Positions 52,540 through 63,414 of a stretch of DNA of 64,000 nucleotides are shown here, piece by piece (position 1 is the stretch's first letter; each line of letters starts with the position of its first letter). Source of the DNA: Rhodobacteraceae bacterium MED-G08 (GTDB lineage: Bacteria; Pseudomonadota; Alphaproteobacteria; Rhodobacterales; Rhodobacteraceae); the NCBI GenBank assembly GCA_002457055.1, contig NTKT01000003.1, positions 1 to 64,000 on the forward strand. The letters run 5' to 3'. A program made the translations under genes and the position numbers. The notes beneath the pieces were generated by a model, which was not told the origin of the DNA, searched no databases, and saw only the letters and a program-made list of their open reading frames with translations.

Positions 52540-53348
52540 ACATAGGTAGGATGAAATTTATTTTCAGGTGATAAAGTAAAAATTTCTGCACCGTCCTTAG
52601 TTACACCAATTGCGTGTTCAAATTGAGCTGATAAAGATTTATCGCGTGTTACTGCAGTCCACTCGTCTGAAAGAACTTTAGTTTCAGGGCGCCCCAAATT
52701 CACCATGGGCTCGATTGTAAAGAACATGCCTTCTTCGATACGCGGACCAGTGCCCTCTCTGCCATAATGCAACACGTTTGGCGGACTGTGAAAAACTCGG
52801 CCTAGACCGTGGCCACAGAAATCCCGCACGACTGACATTCTGCTTTCTTCCACATATGTTTGGATAGCATGACCAATGTCACCAAAAGTTTTGCCTGGTT
52901 TGACCGCTTCTATACCTTTGAATAGCGCATCATGTGTGACCTGAATCAATCTTTCTGCTTTTCGAGAGGGCTGGCCCGCAACATACATTCTAGATGTATC
53001 ACCATACCAACCATCCTTTATGACTGTAACATCAATATTTAAGATGTCTCCTTCTTTTAGTATTTTGTCACTTGGAATGCCGTGGCAAACAACATGGTTT
53101 ACACTAATACAACTTGCATGTTGGTAGCCCCTATATCCAATTGTACCTGACACGACATTTTTATCACTAATCAATTCTTCAATAATCGCATCAATTTTCC
53201 CTGTAGTTTGTCCAGGAAAAACTGAAGTCACAATTTCATCTAGAATTCCGGCGGCAACGCGGCCAGCAGCATGCATTCCGTCAAAATCTTTTCTGGAATA
53301 TAAATCTATCCCATCCTTTGACTTGAGTTGCCCCTTTGTTAAATTCAA
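52536..53348 (-). CDS. map: Methionine aminopeptidase, type I
   Basis: A 270-residue metalloprotease that removes N-terminal Met. Metal ligands are visible: Asp in Ile-Asp-Val-Thr, Asp in Gly-Asp-Thr-Ser, His in Gly-His-Gly-Leu-Gly, Glu in Ile-Glu-Pro-Met and Glu in Phe-Glu-His-Ala-Ile. It is downstream of sfsA on the same strand by 34 bases. Confidence 0.95.
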   Translation of the reverse strand: MNLTKGQLKSKDGIDLYSRKDFDGMHAAGRVAAGILDEIVTSVFPGQTTGKIDAIIEELISDKNVVSGTIGYRGYQHASCISVNHVVCHGIPSDKILKEGDILNIDVTVIKDGWYGDTSRMYVAGQPSRKAERLIQVTHDALFKGIEAVKPGKTFGDIGHAIQTYVEESRMSVVRDFCGHGLGRVFHSPPNVLHYGREGTGPRIEEGMFFTIEPMVNLGRPETKVLSDEWTAVTRDKSLSAQFEHAIGVTKDGAEIFTLSPENKFHPTYV

Positions 53349-53382
53349 ATAATCACCCCTTATTATGCTGTAATTTATTGGT

Positions 53383-54096
53383 TCAAAAGCTAGAATTATC
53401 TATTAACTCCAGTTTATATCCCAGTTCTATCCCATTAGAAAGAAAGTTTACTCTGTACGAAACAAATTCTACTCCACTATTAGAGGAAGATATAGTTTCG
53501 TTTAAGTACGTTTGATCCAAGTCACCCGCAATTTTAAAATAATTACAATCTGATCTCTGAACCAAATAAAGAACTATGGCTCTAGTATTAGTGCTAACCG
53601 TCTTTGATAGTTCTTTTAAATGTTTAGCGCCTCTTGAAGTAACCGTATCTGGAAATTCAGCAATTTTTTCTTGCCTGCATAGGGTGACGCTTTTTACTTC
53701 AAGATAACAAGTTTTCGATCCATTCCTAAGTAGAAAATCTACTCGAGAATTAGCTCCATATATTTGTTCGCGCAATATTATATCATAATCTAAAACTTCT
53801 AAAATTTTACCTTGTAAAAGTGCCTCGTTAACAATTTTATTAGCAACATTGGTATCTACACCAGTGAAATGACCATTTTCATGGTCAACCAGCTTCCAAC
53901 TGTATTTTAGCTTTTTTTTGGGATTTTCATTTGGCTCGAGCCAAACTTTTACTCCATGGTTTGCGAGGCCAAGCATACTACCAGTATTAGGGCAGTGAGC
54001 AGTAACAATCCGTCCGTTTGACAATTCTACATCGGCAAAAAAACGTTTGTATCTTTTCACTAATCGGCCAGAAACTAAATTTGATTGAAACTGCAT
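53383..54096 (-). CDS. sfsA: Sugar fermentation stimulation protein homologue
   Basis: A 237-residue SfsA-family protein: an OB-like N-terminal domain and a C-terminal domain with PD-(D/E)XK-like residues (Arg-Val-Asp-Phe-Leu-Leu and Tyr-Leu-Glu-Val-Lys-Ser-Val-Thr-Leu). The Glu-x-Lys fits a nuclease-like metal site. The biological role is not settled; the E. coli name comes from a maltose phenotype. It is upstream of map, divergent from the CinA-like gene. Confidence 0.9.
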   Translation of the reverse strand: MQFQSNLVSGRLVKRYKRFFADVELSNGRIVTAHCPNTGSMLGLANHGVKVWLEPNENPKKKLKYSWKLVDHENGHFTGVDTNVANKIVNEALLQGKILEVLDYDIILREQIYGANSRVDFLLRNGSKTCYLEVKSVTLCRQEKIAEFPDTVTSRGAKHLKELSKTVSTNTRAIVLYLVQRSDCNYFKIAGDLDQTYLNETISSSNSGVEFVSYRVNFLSNGIELGYKLELIDNSSF

Positions 54097-54136
54097 TTTT
54101 TTTAACTATACAACTTTTAACTGCAAAGGACCATTG

Positions 54137-54856
54137 ATGTTAAATCCCACTGCCGCGATTCTTATCATAGGAGACGAGATACTCTCAGGAAGGACGCGAG
54201 ATTCTAACATGCACTACCTTTCTTGTGAATTAACAAAAATTGGTATTGATTTACAAGAAGCACGATTTATTCCGGATAACGCGACAAAAATTATCCATGA
54301 TGTGAGATGTTTAAGTTCTAAATATGACTATCTTTTTACATCAGGCGGTATAGGACCCACACACGATGATATCACAGCGGATTGTATTGCTGCCGCTTTT
54401 GAAACGAAAATTAGTATCCGAGAAGACGCATTTAAGCTGTTAGAAAACTATTATTCAGAGCAGAATATTTATTTTAATAGTGCTAGGCAACGAATGGCCC
54501 GTATACCAAATGGTGCTAAACTTATTGACAACCCTATTTCAATTGCCCCCGGTTTTCATTTAAATAACGTTTTTGTCATGGCCGGTGTGCCGAACATATT
54601 TCAATCAATGGTGCAGAGTATTCTTCCACTACTATTGAATGGCAAACCAGTTTTGAGCAAATCTATAAAGATAACTCGCGGAGAGGGCGAGATTGCTGTC
54701 GAACTTAAAAAAATTGCCTCTGACCATGAAAGTGTTTCCATAGGCTCGTATCCTTACAATAATAACGGAAACTTTGGTACTAATATCGTAGTTAGGGGTA
54801 TCGACAACGAAGAGTTAGAAAGAGTAGCAGAAAAGTTGAAGTCGAAACTGCTATGA
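54137..54856 (+). CDS. CinA/MoCF-biosynthesis-domain protein
   Basis: A 239-residue protein with the MoCF_biosynth fold shared by MoaB, MoeA and the N-terminus of CinA. Ile-Gly-Asp-Glu-Ile-Leu-Ser-Gly-Arg-Thr-Arg-Asp-Ser-Asn and Thr-Ser-Gly-Gly-Ile-Gly-Pro-Thr-His-Asp-Asp are characteristic of CinA-type N-termini. The nicotinamide-amidase C-terminal half of full CinA is absent. Its ATG at 54137 has AAAGGA six bases before it; a TTG lies one codon upstream. It overlaps the GNAT gene as ATGA. Confidence 0.85.
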   Translation: MLNPTAAILIIGDEILSGRTRDSNMHYLSCELTKIGIDLQEARFIPDNATKIIHDVRCLSSKYDYLFTSGGIGPTHDDITADCIAAAFETKISIREDAFKLLENYYSEQNIYFNSARQRMARIPNGAKLIDNPISIAPGFHLNNVFVMAGVPNIFQSMVQSILPLLLNGKPVLSKSIKITRGEGEIAVELKKIASDHESVSIGSYPYNNNGNFGTNIVVRGIDNEELERVAEKLKSKLL

Positions 54857-55578
54857 AATTGACTAATAGATCCACTATTTTTGAAGTAATTGACCAAACA
54901 TGGCCAGCTGAAGAATTCCATGATCTTTCAAATTGGAAATTGCGTAAAAGCCTAAATGGTGGGAAACGCGTTTCGGCCGCCACTTCTATTGAAACGCCTG
55001 ATATCTCAGATATAGAATTTGCTGAAGATAAAATGACAAGTTGGCGCCAAGAAAAACTATTTATGATAAGGTCAGATCAGAATAATCTCGACGAAGCACT
55101 TAAAAAGCGTGGCTATCGTTTTATTGATCCAACAAATATTTGGAGCATTTCATCAAAAACATTGTCATTACAGCAAGTCCCACCAGTGACAGCTTTCTCA
55201 ATATATCCTCCACTAGCTATTCAAAGGGAACTATGGATGGCTAACGGTATTGACTCCTCAAGAATGGAAATAATGGGTCGAGTTAAAACACCCAAAACAA
55301 CAATATTTGGTCGTATTAATGCGAAGCCAGCCGCGTCTTCATTCGCAGCAGTTGCACACAAAATTGCAATGGTACATGCTTTGATAGTAGATCGCAAATG
55401 CCATCGGCAAGGTATGGGCAAATTTGTAATGCAAAAAGCGGGTGACTGGGCTTACCAAATGGGTGCTAAAAACGTAGTAGCATTATGTACAAAGGAAAAT
55501 CAGTCAGCTAATTGTTTTTACAAAAGCCTTGGAATGCATTTGATTGGAGGATACCATTATAGACTATTGAAAACTTGA
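54853..55578 (+). CDS. GNAT-family N-acetyltransferase
   Basis: A 241-residue protein whose C-terminal half has the GNAT signature: Val-Asp-Arg-Lys-Cys-His-Arg-Gln-Gly-Met-Gly (acetyl-CoA loop) and Asn-Gln-Ser-Ala-Asn-Cys-Phe-Tyr-Lys-Ser-Leu-Gly-Met. The N-terminal part (1-110) is family-specific. It is cotranscribed with the CinA-like gene, overlapping by four bases, and converges on fadH. The acceptor is unknown. Confidence 0.85.
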   Translation: MKLTNRSTIFEVIDQTWPAEEFHDLSNWKLRKSLNGGKRVSAATSIETPDISDIEFAEDKMTSWRQEKLFMIRSDQNNLDEALKKRGYRFIDPTNIWSISSKTLSLQQVPPVTAFSIYPPLAIQRELWMANGIDSSRMEIMGRVKTPKTTIFGRINAKPAASSFAAVAHKIAMVHALIVDRKCHRQGMGKFVMQKAGDWAYQMGAKNVVALCTKENQSANCFYKSLGMHLIGGYHYRLLKT

Positions 55579-55589
55579 AAAATTTGATT

Positions 55590-57656
<2,067 letters not shown>

Positions 57657-57703
57657 TTATCGAGACCACCTTGTCATGGGGTACGCTGCGTTAAGAACGG
57701 GAA

Positions 57704-58387
57704 TTATGGACGCAACTTTGGGCGTATTTTTGATGTCACAAAATTAGTTATTTTATTTACTGGTCTCATTTTTGGCTTAACGGAGGTATTTGATCTTTGA
57801 TCGTCGATATTCAAATTTAAATCTGACACGTTAACGTTTGATAGATTATCCGGAGCACTGAAATTAGCTATTGATGCACTTAGAATTTCCATCTGGTGAA
57901 GATCAGATACATTTTTCTTTCTGGGTGAGAAATATTGGGCTAAAACCACATAGCCTTTCTCGGCTTTTGCTGTGCGCCAAACAGTATCTTGCACAGATTT
58001 TGCTGAAAACCGACTATTTTCAACTTTTACCAGATCAGAGCCATCCAAATAATCAGTTTTAATTATTTGCTGATTATTTGCCAAGTATGAGCGTGTGATT
58101 TTTCCGTTCGCGCCAGTTTCCATAGGTGCAAAGCTTATACTGACCATACCGCGACCCTTCGTCATTTCGCAGGACGTGTAAATCACACTCCCGGTATAAG
58201 AGTTATTTTTGAAAGGGCCGACGCAATATCCTTCCGGTGCAAGACCAACTGCACCATTTTTAAACTTTACTACATTTTTGCTGTAAGGCACATCAACTGG
58301 TTTTGGGAAAAAAGAACCAAGCCCACTGCACGACGTTATAAACAAACAAGCTATAAAAAGTTGGATTCTAGAAGTATTGATAATCAT
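57704..58387 (-). CDS. Uncharacterised lipoprotein
   Basis: A 227-residue predicted lipoprotein: hydrophobic signal with lipobox Ile-Thr-Ser-Cys20. The mature part contains Gly-Tyr-Cys-Val-Gly-Pro and a later Cys (Thr-Ser-Cys-Glu-Met), which could form a disulfide, and a basic Pro-rich C-terminus (Arg-Pro repeated). I do not recognise a named family. The ATG at 58387 sits at the start of the signal peptide; a longer reading from 58423 would not. It is divergent from accD. Confidence 0.65.
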   Translation of the reverse strand: MIINTSRIQLFIACLFITSCSGLGSFFPKPVDVPYSKNVVKFKNGAVGLAPEGYCVGPFKNNSYTGSVIYTSCEMTKGRGMVSISFAPMETGANGKITRSYLANNQQIIKTDYLDGSDLVKVENSRFSAKSVQDTVWRTAKAEKGYVVLAQYFSPRKKNVSDLHQMEILSASIANFSAPDNLSNVNVSDLNLNIDDQRSNTSVKPKMRPVNKITNFVTSKIRPKLRP

Positions 58388-58558
58388 ATAAATTTCGCTG
58401 GTGTTATAACTTTTGGATATCAACTATTGCTTAGAAAAATGTTTAATTTGTTTAACTTCAAACACCTTATCAATCCTTTTCTAACATTGGAATTGATATC
58501 AAAAAAAAGTTTAGTGTCGTTGTTTATTTGCTCTGATAAGAATCGAACCGATTGCATT

Positions 58559-58588
58559 TTGAGGTCCAACATTTTATTAAGTTATACG
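58559..58588 (+). promoter_or_regulatory. Possible accD-folC promoter
   Basis: TTGAGG (58559-58564) and TATACG (58583-58588) are 18 bases apart; TTATAC one base earlier gives 17. They lie about 25 bases upstream of the accD ATG. It matches the consensus only partly. Confidence 0.35.
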
Positions 58589-58613
58589 AACACTGTGTGA
58601 TTAGGAATGTGAA

Positions 58614-59537
58614 ATGAATTGGATATCAAATTACGTCCGACCCCGCATAAATTCTATCTTTTCTCGTCGCGAAGTGCCGGAAAATCTTTGGTCAAAATGC
58701 GATGAATGCGGAACAATGCTCTTTCACAGAGAATTGCAGGATAACTTAAATGTCTGTATCGAGTGTGGTCATCATATGCCAATTACCCCACGCGAACGTT
58801 TCAAAAATCTGTTTGATGGGGGTGTTTTTGTTGAAATAAATGTACCAAAGCCTATTACCGATCCATTACAATTTAAAGACCAAAAAAAATATCCAGATCG
58901 GATGAAAGCGGCGCAGAAAAAGAGTGCTGAGCAAGAGGCTATGTTAGTTGCAGAAGGTGAAATTGGCAGAACTCCGATAGTGGCAGCAGCCCAAGATTTT
59001 TCGTTTATGGGAGGATCAATGGGCATGTATGTTGGTAATGCAATAATTACTGCGGCAGAAAGAGCCGTTGAATTAAATCGCCCATTGGTTCTTTTCTCCG
59101 CAGCAGGGGGTGCTAGAATGCAGGAAGGAATTTTAAGCCTGATGCAGATGCCAAGAACCACTGTTGCGATCCAATTATTGAAAGAGGCTAACTTGCCGTA
59201 CATTGTAATTCTTACACATCCCACAACGGGAGGAGTAACTGCATCATATGCAATGCTTGGCGACGTTCAGATTTCGGAGCCTAACGCGCTAATTTGTTTT
59301 GCGGGGCCGAGGGTAATCGAGCAAACAATTCGGGAAAAACTACCAGAAGGTTTCCAAAGAGCTGAATATCTACTCGATCATGGAATGTTGGACCTTGTTA
59401 CACCTAGGACTAAAATAAGAAGTGAATTAATTAAAATTATACGAATGCTTCTGGGTCTAAGTCCAGTAGTTGTTGGAGACTTACCGAAGCCTCCGCAAGA
59501 TAACCCATCGGAAGAAGCCGAAGAAAACTCTAAATGA
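58614..59537 (+). CDS. accD: Acetyl-CoA carboxylase carboxyltransferase beta subunit
   Basis: A 307-residue subunit that transfers carboxyl from biotin to acetyl-CoA for fatty-acid synthesis, with AccA. The N-terminal zinc ribbon has Cys29, Cys32, Cys48 and Cys51. The carboxyltransferase core has Phe-Met-Gly-Gly-Ser-Met-Gly and Gly-Gly-Ala-Arg-Met-Gln-Glu-Gly. GGAATGTGAA precedes the ATG. It overlaps folC by four bases, the widespread accD-folC pair; trpB and trpF are not present upstream. Confidence 0.95.
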   Translation: MNWISNYVRPRINSIFSRREVPENLWSKCDECGTMLFHRELQDNLNVCIECGHHMPITPRERFKNLFDGGVFVEINVPKPITDPLQFKDQKKYPDRMKAAQKKSAEQEAMLVAEGEIGRTPIVAAAQDFSFMGGSMGMYVGNAIITAAERAVELNRPLVLFSAAGGARMQEGILSLMQMPRTTVAIQLLKEANLPYIVILTHPTTGGVTASYAMLGDVQISEPNALICFAGPRVIEQTIREKLPEGFQRAEYLLDHGMLDLVTPRTKIRSELIKIIRMLLGLSPVVVGDLPKPPQDNPSEEAEENSK

Positions 59538-60823
59538 TATCCAAAAGCTCTGACAAGATCCTTAAAAGAATGATGGATCTTCACCCGAAGGTTATTGATT
59601 TAACGTTAGATAGAGTTTTCACCTTACTCGAGGCTCTTAATAGCCCTCACAAAAAACTGCCAGCTGTTATTCATATTGCCGGAACAAATGGGAAGGGTAG
59701 TACCTTATCAATGATCCGCGCAGGTTTGGAAAGCTCTGGCAGATCTGTACATACGTATACTTCACCACATTTAATACACTTTAACGAGCGGATTAGGTTA
59801 GCAGGTAAATTAATAACAGAAACTGAATTATCCCAGCTTTTGGATGAATGCTACGAAGCAAATGCTGGCAAAGAAATTACTTATTTTGAAATTACTACCT
59901 GTGCTGCGATGCTAGCCATGAGCCGAAAAAACGCAGATTATACACTTTTGGAGGTAGGACTTGGAGGACGTTTAGATGCAACTAATGTGGTTGAGAAACC
60001 TGCTCTAGCAGTCATTACACCAATATCTTTTGACCACGAGCAATTTCTTGGTAATTCTATAGAAAAGATAGCATCCGAAAAGGCTGGGATAATTAAAAGA
60101 AATACTCCTGTTGTTATCAGTTTACAAAATGAGCAAGCCTTAAAGATTATCGAAGATAGAGCGTTAGAATTAAACGCTCCTATTTATTCGTATGGAAAAG
60201 ACTGGCTGGCTTGGGAAGAAAGAGGCAGATTGATCTATCAAGATGGCCAGGGGTTATTAGACCTACCCTATCCAAATTTAGCGGGTGGTCATCAAATAAT
60301 TAACGCTGGATGTGCGCTTCAAACGTTGAGGCTGCTAGATAATGGACTAATAAAAAACTTTGACAGTGTAACAACCAATGCAAGCTGGCCAGCTAGAATG
60401 CAAAAACTTAAGGACGGATTGCTCAACAAGTTGTATCCCTCAGCAGAAATATGGCTTGATGGGGGGCACAATCCCGCAGCTGGAGAAGCGATAGCTGCTC
60501 ACTTATCAAAATTAAAGCCCCGTCCTACTTATGCAATCTGCGGGATGCTTAATACCAAAGACATAAAAGGCTTTATGAACCCTTTGTCCTCTCAAATTGA
60601 TAAGTTATTTGGTATTTCAATACCTGAGGAGAATAATACTTTATCCGGTCATGAGACATCACAAGAAGCAGCAAACGTTGGTATGGTATCTAATTCGTGT
60701 GACTCATTGGAATCGGCATTTAAATTGATTAAGCAGCATTCAGAAAATCCACGAATAATTATATGTGGATCTCTATACTTAGCAGGTCATGTACTTGCAC
60801 TTCAAAAATATGAGATCAATTGA
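59534..60823 (+). CDS. folC: Bifunctional folylpolyglutamate/dihydrofolate synthase
   Basis: A 429-residue Mur-ligase-like enzyme that adds glutamate to folates and forms dihydrofolate from dihydropteroate. The P-loop Gly-Thr-Asn-Gly-Lys-Gly-Ser-Thr is at 50-57. Glu-Val-Gly-Leu-Gly-Gly-Arg-Leu-Asp-Ala-Thr-Asn-Val and Leu-Asp-Gly-Gly-His-Asn-Pro-Ala-Ala follow. It overlaps accD by four bases. Confidence 0.94.
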   Translation: MISKSSDKILKRMMDLHPKVIDLTLDRVFTLLEALNSPHKKLPAVIHIAGTNGKGSTLSMIRAGLESSGRSVHTYTSPHLIHFNERIRLAGKLITETELSQLLDECYEANAGKEITYFEITTCAAMLAMSRKNADYTLLEVGLGGRLDATNVVEKPALAVITPISFDHEQFLGNSIEKIASEKAGIIKRNTPVVISLQNEQALKIIEDRALELNAPIYSYGKDWLAWEERGRLIYQDGQGLLDLPYPNLAGGHQIINAGCALQTLRLLDNGLIKNFDSVTTNASWPARMQKLKDGLLNKLYPSAEIWLDGGHNPAAGEAIAAHLSKLKPRPTYAICGMLNTKDIKGFMNPLSSQIDKLFGISIPEENNTLSGHETSQEAANVGMVSNSCDSLESAFKLIKQHSENPRIIICGSLYLAGHVLALQKYEIN

Positions 60824-60998
60824 CCGAATCACATGCTTGACTGATTCGCATACTTCATGTTTAATGATTCGCATGGGTTAATGAAAAATGCCAATGTAGG
60901 TTTTACTACCAACAAAATAAAGTGATCAAATCCATAATAGTTAATTACTCTCCCAAGACGTAGGCATCATACAGGCAAATTATTATTGGGAGAGTAAT
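60824..60998. other. Intergenic region with a GANTC cluster and inverted repeat
   Basis: Between folC and zapE no gene is seen. Three GANTC sites (60826, 60843, 60866) lie in 45 bases, two inside a repeated 10-mer TGATTCGCAT (60842-60851 and 60865-60874). A 14-bp perfect inverted repeat follows (60943-60956 and 60986-60999). Confidence 0.5.
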
Positions 60999-60999
60999 T
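60943..60999. repeat. 14-bp perfect inverted repeat at the zapE 3' end
   Basis: AATTACTCTCCCAA (60943-60956) and TTGGGAGAGTAATT (60986-60999) are exact reverse complements around a 29-base spacer. The right arm ends on the zapE stop codon. Neither side has a T-run, so a normal intrinsic terminator is not supported. A processing site, a small mobile remnant or a regulatory RNA structure are all possible. Confidence 0.5.
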
Positions 61000-62060
61000 C
61001 AACTTGCATTAAGCCAAGTTTTTGACTGCATCTCTCTCAAGCGACTAGCTGTTCGTCCGAATTCAAAGGAACCTTCGCCTTCCGTATACAACATTTCAGG
61101 TTCTGCAGCAGCGGAACATATGAATCTTATTTTTGATTCATAGGCAGCATCAATAAGCGTAACAAAACGCTTCGCTTCATTAAAATTTGAACGACTGAGC
61201 TGGGGAATATTATCAATCATGAGAACTCTCACGGCATCAATAATTGCCAAATAATCGCCCGGGCCTAACATCTGCCCACAAATCTCAAAAAAATCAAACC
61301 TAGCAACGCCATCTTTATAAAAAGGGAATCTTATTTCCCGACCTTTAAACGTGAGAGTAAACTCGTGGCTAGAATTTCCCGTGAGATTGGACCAAAGTAA
61401 GTCCATGTAGTCTCTGCTTTCTAAATTTAGAGGAGAAAAATAAACTTTATCACCAGCAATCAAGGTCTGCCGATAATCTTTAACACCAGAGACTTCGAAA
61501 ACATCAAAGTTCGCCTCAATAAAGCTGATGAATGGTAAAAATAAATCTCTATTCAATCCATTTTTATATAAATCAATAGGGGGTCTATTAGACGTTATTA
61601 CTACTGTCATGCCCCCCTTTATGAGAGCTTCAAATAACCTACCGACTATCATGGCATCAGCGATATCTTTGATTTGCAACTCGTCCAGTGCTATAATATT
61701 TAATTCATCAGTAATTTTTTTTACTACAGGCACCAATGCATCTTTTACTTTACTTTGTCGCGCTAAGTTCAGCGATGATTGAACTTCTTGCATAAAGGAG
61801 TGGAAATGCATCCGCCGAACCGCAACTTTAAGAGAGGCCACAAACATATCCATGATCATGGATTTCCCGCAGCCCACGCCACCCCAAACGTATATTCCTT
61901 TTGGTGTGACTGGAGACTTTGAAAACAAAAGTTTTCTTTGTTTTTTTTCAACCGAAATACGTAACGCATCAAACCTGGTTAAGAGCTCTTCCTGCGCCTT
62001 CTCTCTTTGGATTTTACCTAAGCTAACATTTCTTTTGTATGTATCAACAAGTGTCTCCAT
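60999..62060 (-). CDS. zapE: Cell division protein ZapE (AFG1-like ATPase)
   Basis: A 353-residue P-loop ATPase of the AFG1/ZapE family. Walker A Gly-Gly-Val-Gly-Cys-Gly-Lys-Ser is at 60-67 and Walker B Ile-Ile-Ala-Leu-Asp-Glu-Leu-Gln-Ile-Lys-Asp in the middle; Thr-Ser-Asn-Arg-Pro-Pro follows as sensor region. In E. coli ZapE affects the FtsZ ring under stress; mitochondrial AFG1 acts in respiratory-complex quality control. Confidence 0.93.
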   Translation of the reverse strand: METLVDTYKRNVSLGKIQREKAQEELLTRFDALRISVEKKQRKLLFSKSPVTPKGIYVWGGVGCGKSMIMDMFVASLKVAVRRMHFHSFMQEVQSSLNLARQSKVKDALVPVVKKITDELNIIALDELQIKDIADAMIVGRLFEALIKGGMTVVITSNRPPIDLYKNGLNRDLFLPFISFIEANFDVFEVSGVKDYRQTLIAGDKVYFSPLNLESRDYMDLLWSNLTGNSSHEFTLTFKGREIRFPFYKDGVARFDFFEICGQMLGPGDYLAIIDAVRVLMIDNIPQLSRSNFNEAKRFVTLIDAAYESKIRFICSAAAEPEMLYTEGEGSFEFGRTASRLREMQSKTWLNAS

Positions 62061-62151
62061 TATTTGGGTTTACTTGAAGTAGTAATTATCGCAAGGGTTA
62101 ATTTATCAATTAAAACTATTTATACCTAGAAGTGTCGCTGGAAAGTTAAGC

Positions 62152-63384
62152 ATGGTAGCCAAAAATTCAATATTTAACTCAGTATTAATCGTCGGTTGCG
62201 TGATAATACTTATAAGCTTCGCAATACGATCCTCTTTTGGCGTATTTCAGATACCGATTGCTGAAGAGTTCAATTGGCTTAGGTCTGAGTTTTCTCTAGC
62301 TATAGCCCTACAGAATCTTGCGTGGGGCATAGGTCAGCCGATCTTTAGCGCACTAGCAGAAAAAATTGGTGATCGTCGTGCGATAATTTTAGGAGGATTT
62401 ACATACGCTTTTGGACTTCTTTTATCATCCGCAGCAGTGACCCCTCAGGCTCATCAGTTTTACGAAATTTTAGTTGGTTTCGGCGTTGCCGGCACCGGTT
62501 TTGGAGTAATCCTGGCAGTTGTCGGGCGCGCTAGTTCGGAGAAAAATAGATCTATGTCACTAGCAATTGCGACGGCTTCTGGAAGCGCTGGACAAGTACT
62601 TGGTGCACCTATTGGAGAATTGCTTTTACATTACATGCCATGGCAATCAGTTTTTTTGATATTTTCTATTACTATTTTATCAACCCTACTTTTACTGCCT
62701 TTCATGCGAGTTTCTGTAGCGGATACCCAAAGACATGTAACACAAAGTATGAGGGAACTGGTCGGAAAAGCAGTAGTGGACCCAAGTTACTCAATGATAT
62801 TTCTAGGATTTTTTAGTTGTGGTTATCAATTAGGTTTCCTAACTGCACACTTTCCAGCTTTTGTTACCGAAATGTGCAACCCAATACTACCTACAACAGC
62901 AATATACAATTTAGGAATTACTTCTACCTCTGCGCTGGGTGCTATATCCATTTCGTTAATTGGACTGGCAAATATTGCGGGCACCCTTGGCGCTGGATAC
63001 CTCGGCAAAACATATTCTAAAAAGTACCTTTTATCATCCATATACCTTGGTCGTACTATGGTCTGTACGGTATTTATATTAGCGCCGATCACACCGATAT
63101 CAGTTGTGTTGTTTTCGCTCCTTATGGGTTCTTTGTGGCTTGCTACTGTTCCTCTAACAAGTGGGCTGATTGCTCAAATTTATGGCCTGCGTTACATGGG
63201 TACGCTTTATGGTATTGTATTTTTTTCACATCAACTTGGAGGCTTCATGGGAATATGGCTTGGAGGCAGACTATATGATGTTTATGGAAACTATAATCTT
63301 GTCTGGTGGATTGGGATAGCTGTTGGCGCATTTAGCGCTCTTGTGCATTTGCCCATAAGAGAACAGCAGAAATCTTGGGTCTAG
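62152..63384 (+). CDS. Major facilitator superfamily transporter
   Basis: A 410-residue MFS protein with about 12 transmembrane helices; Gly-Asp-Arg-Arg-Ala-Ile in the loop between helices 2 and 3 marks the family. The opening with Arg-Ser-Ser-Phe-Gly-Val-Phe and Phe-Asn-Trp-Leu-Arg resembles monocarboxylate/oxalate-formate antiporter-like members. The substrate is unknown. It converges on the partial ornithine cyclodeaminase gene. Confidence 0.85.
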   Translation: MVAKNSIFNSVLIVGCVIILISFAIRSSFGVFQIPIAEEFNWLRSEFSLAIALQNLAWGIGQPIFSALAEKIGDRRAIILGGFTYAFGLLLSSAAVTPQAHQFYEILVGFGVAGTGFGVILAVVGRASSEKNRSMSLAIATASGSAGQVLGAPIGELLLHYMPWQSVFLIFSITILSTLLLLPFMRVSVADTQRHVTQSMRELVGKAVVDPSYSMIFLGFFSCGYQLGFLTAHFPAFVTEMCNPILPTTAIYNLGITSTSALGAISISLIGLANIAGTLGAGYLGKTYSKKYLLSSIYLGRTMVCTVFILAPITPISVVLFSLLMGSLWLATVPLTSGLIAQIYGLRYMGTLYGIVFFSHQLGGFMGIWLGGRLYDVYGNYNLVWWIGIAVGAFSALVHLPIREQQKSWV

Positions 63385-63414
63385 CAGTACAAATCAGCAT
63401 AAACTAATATTATT

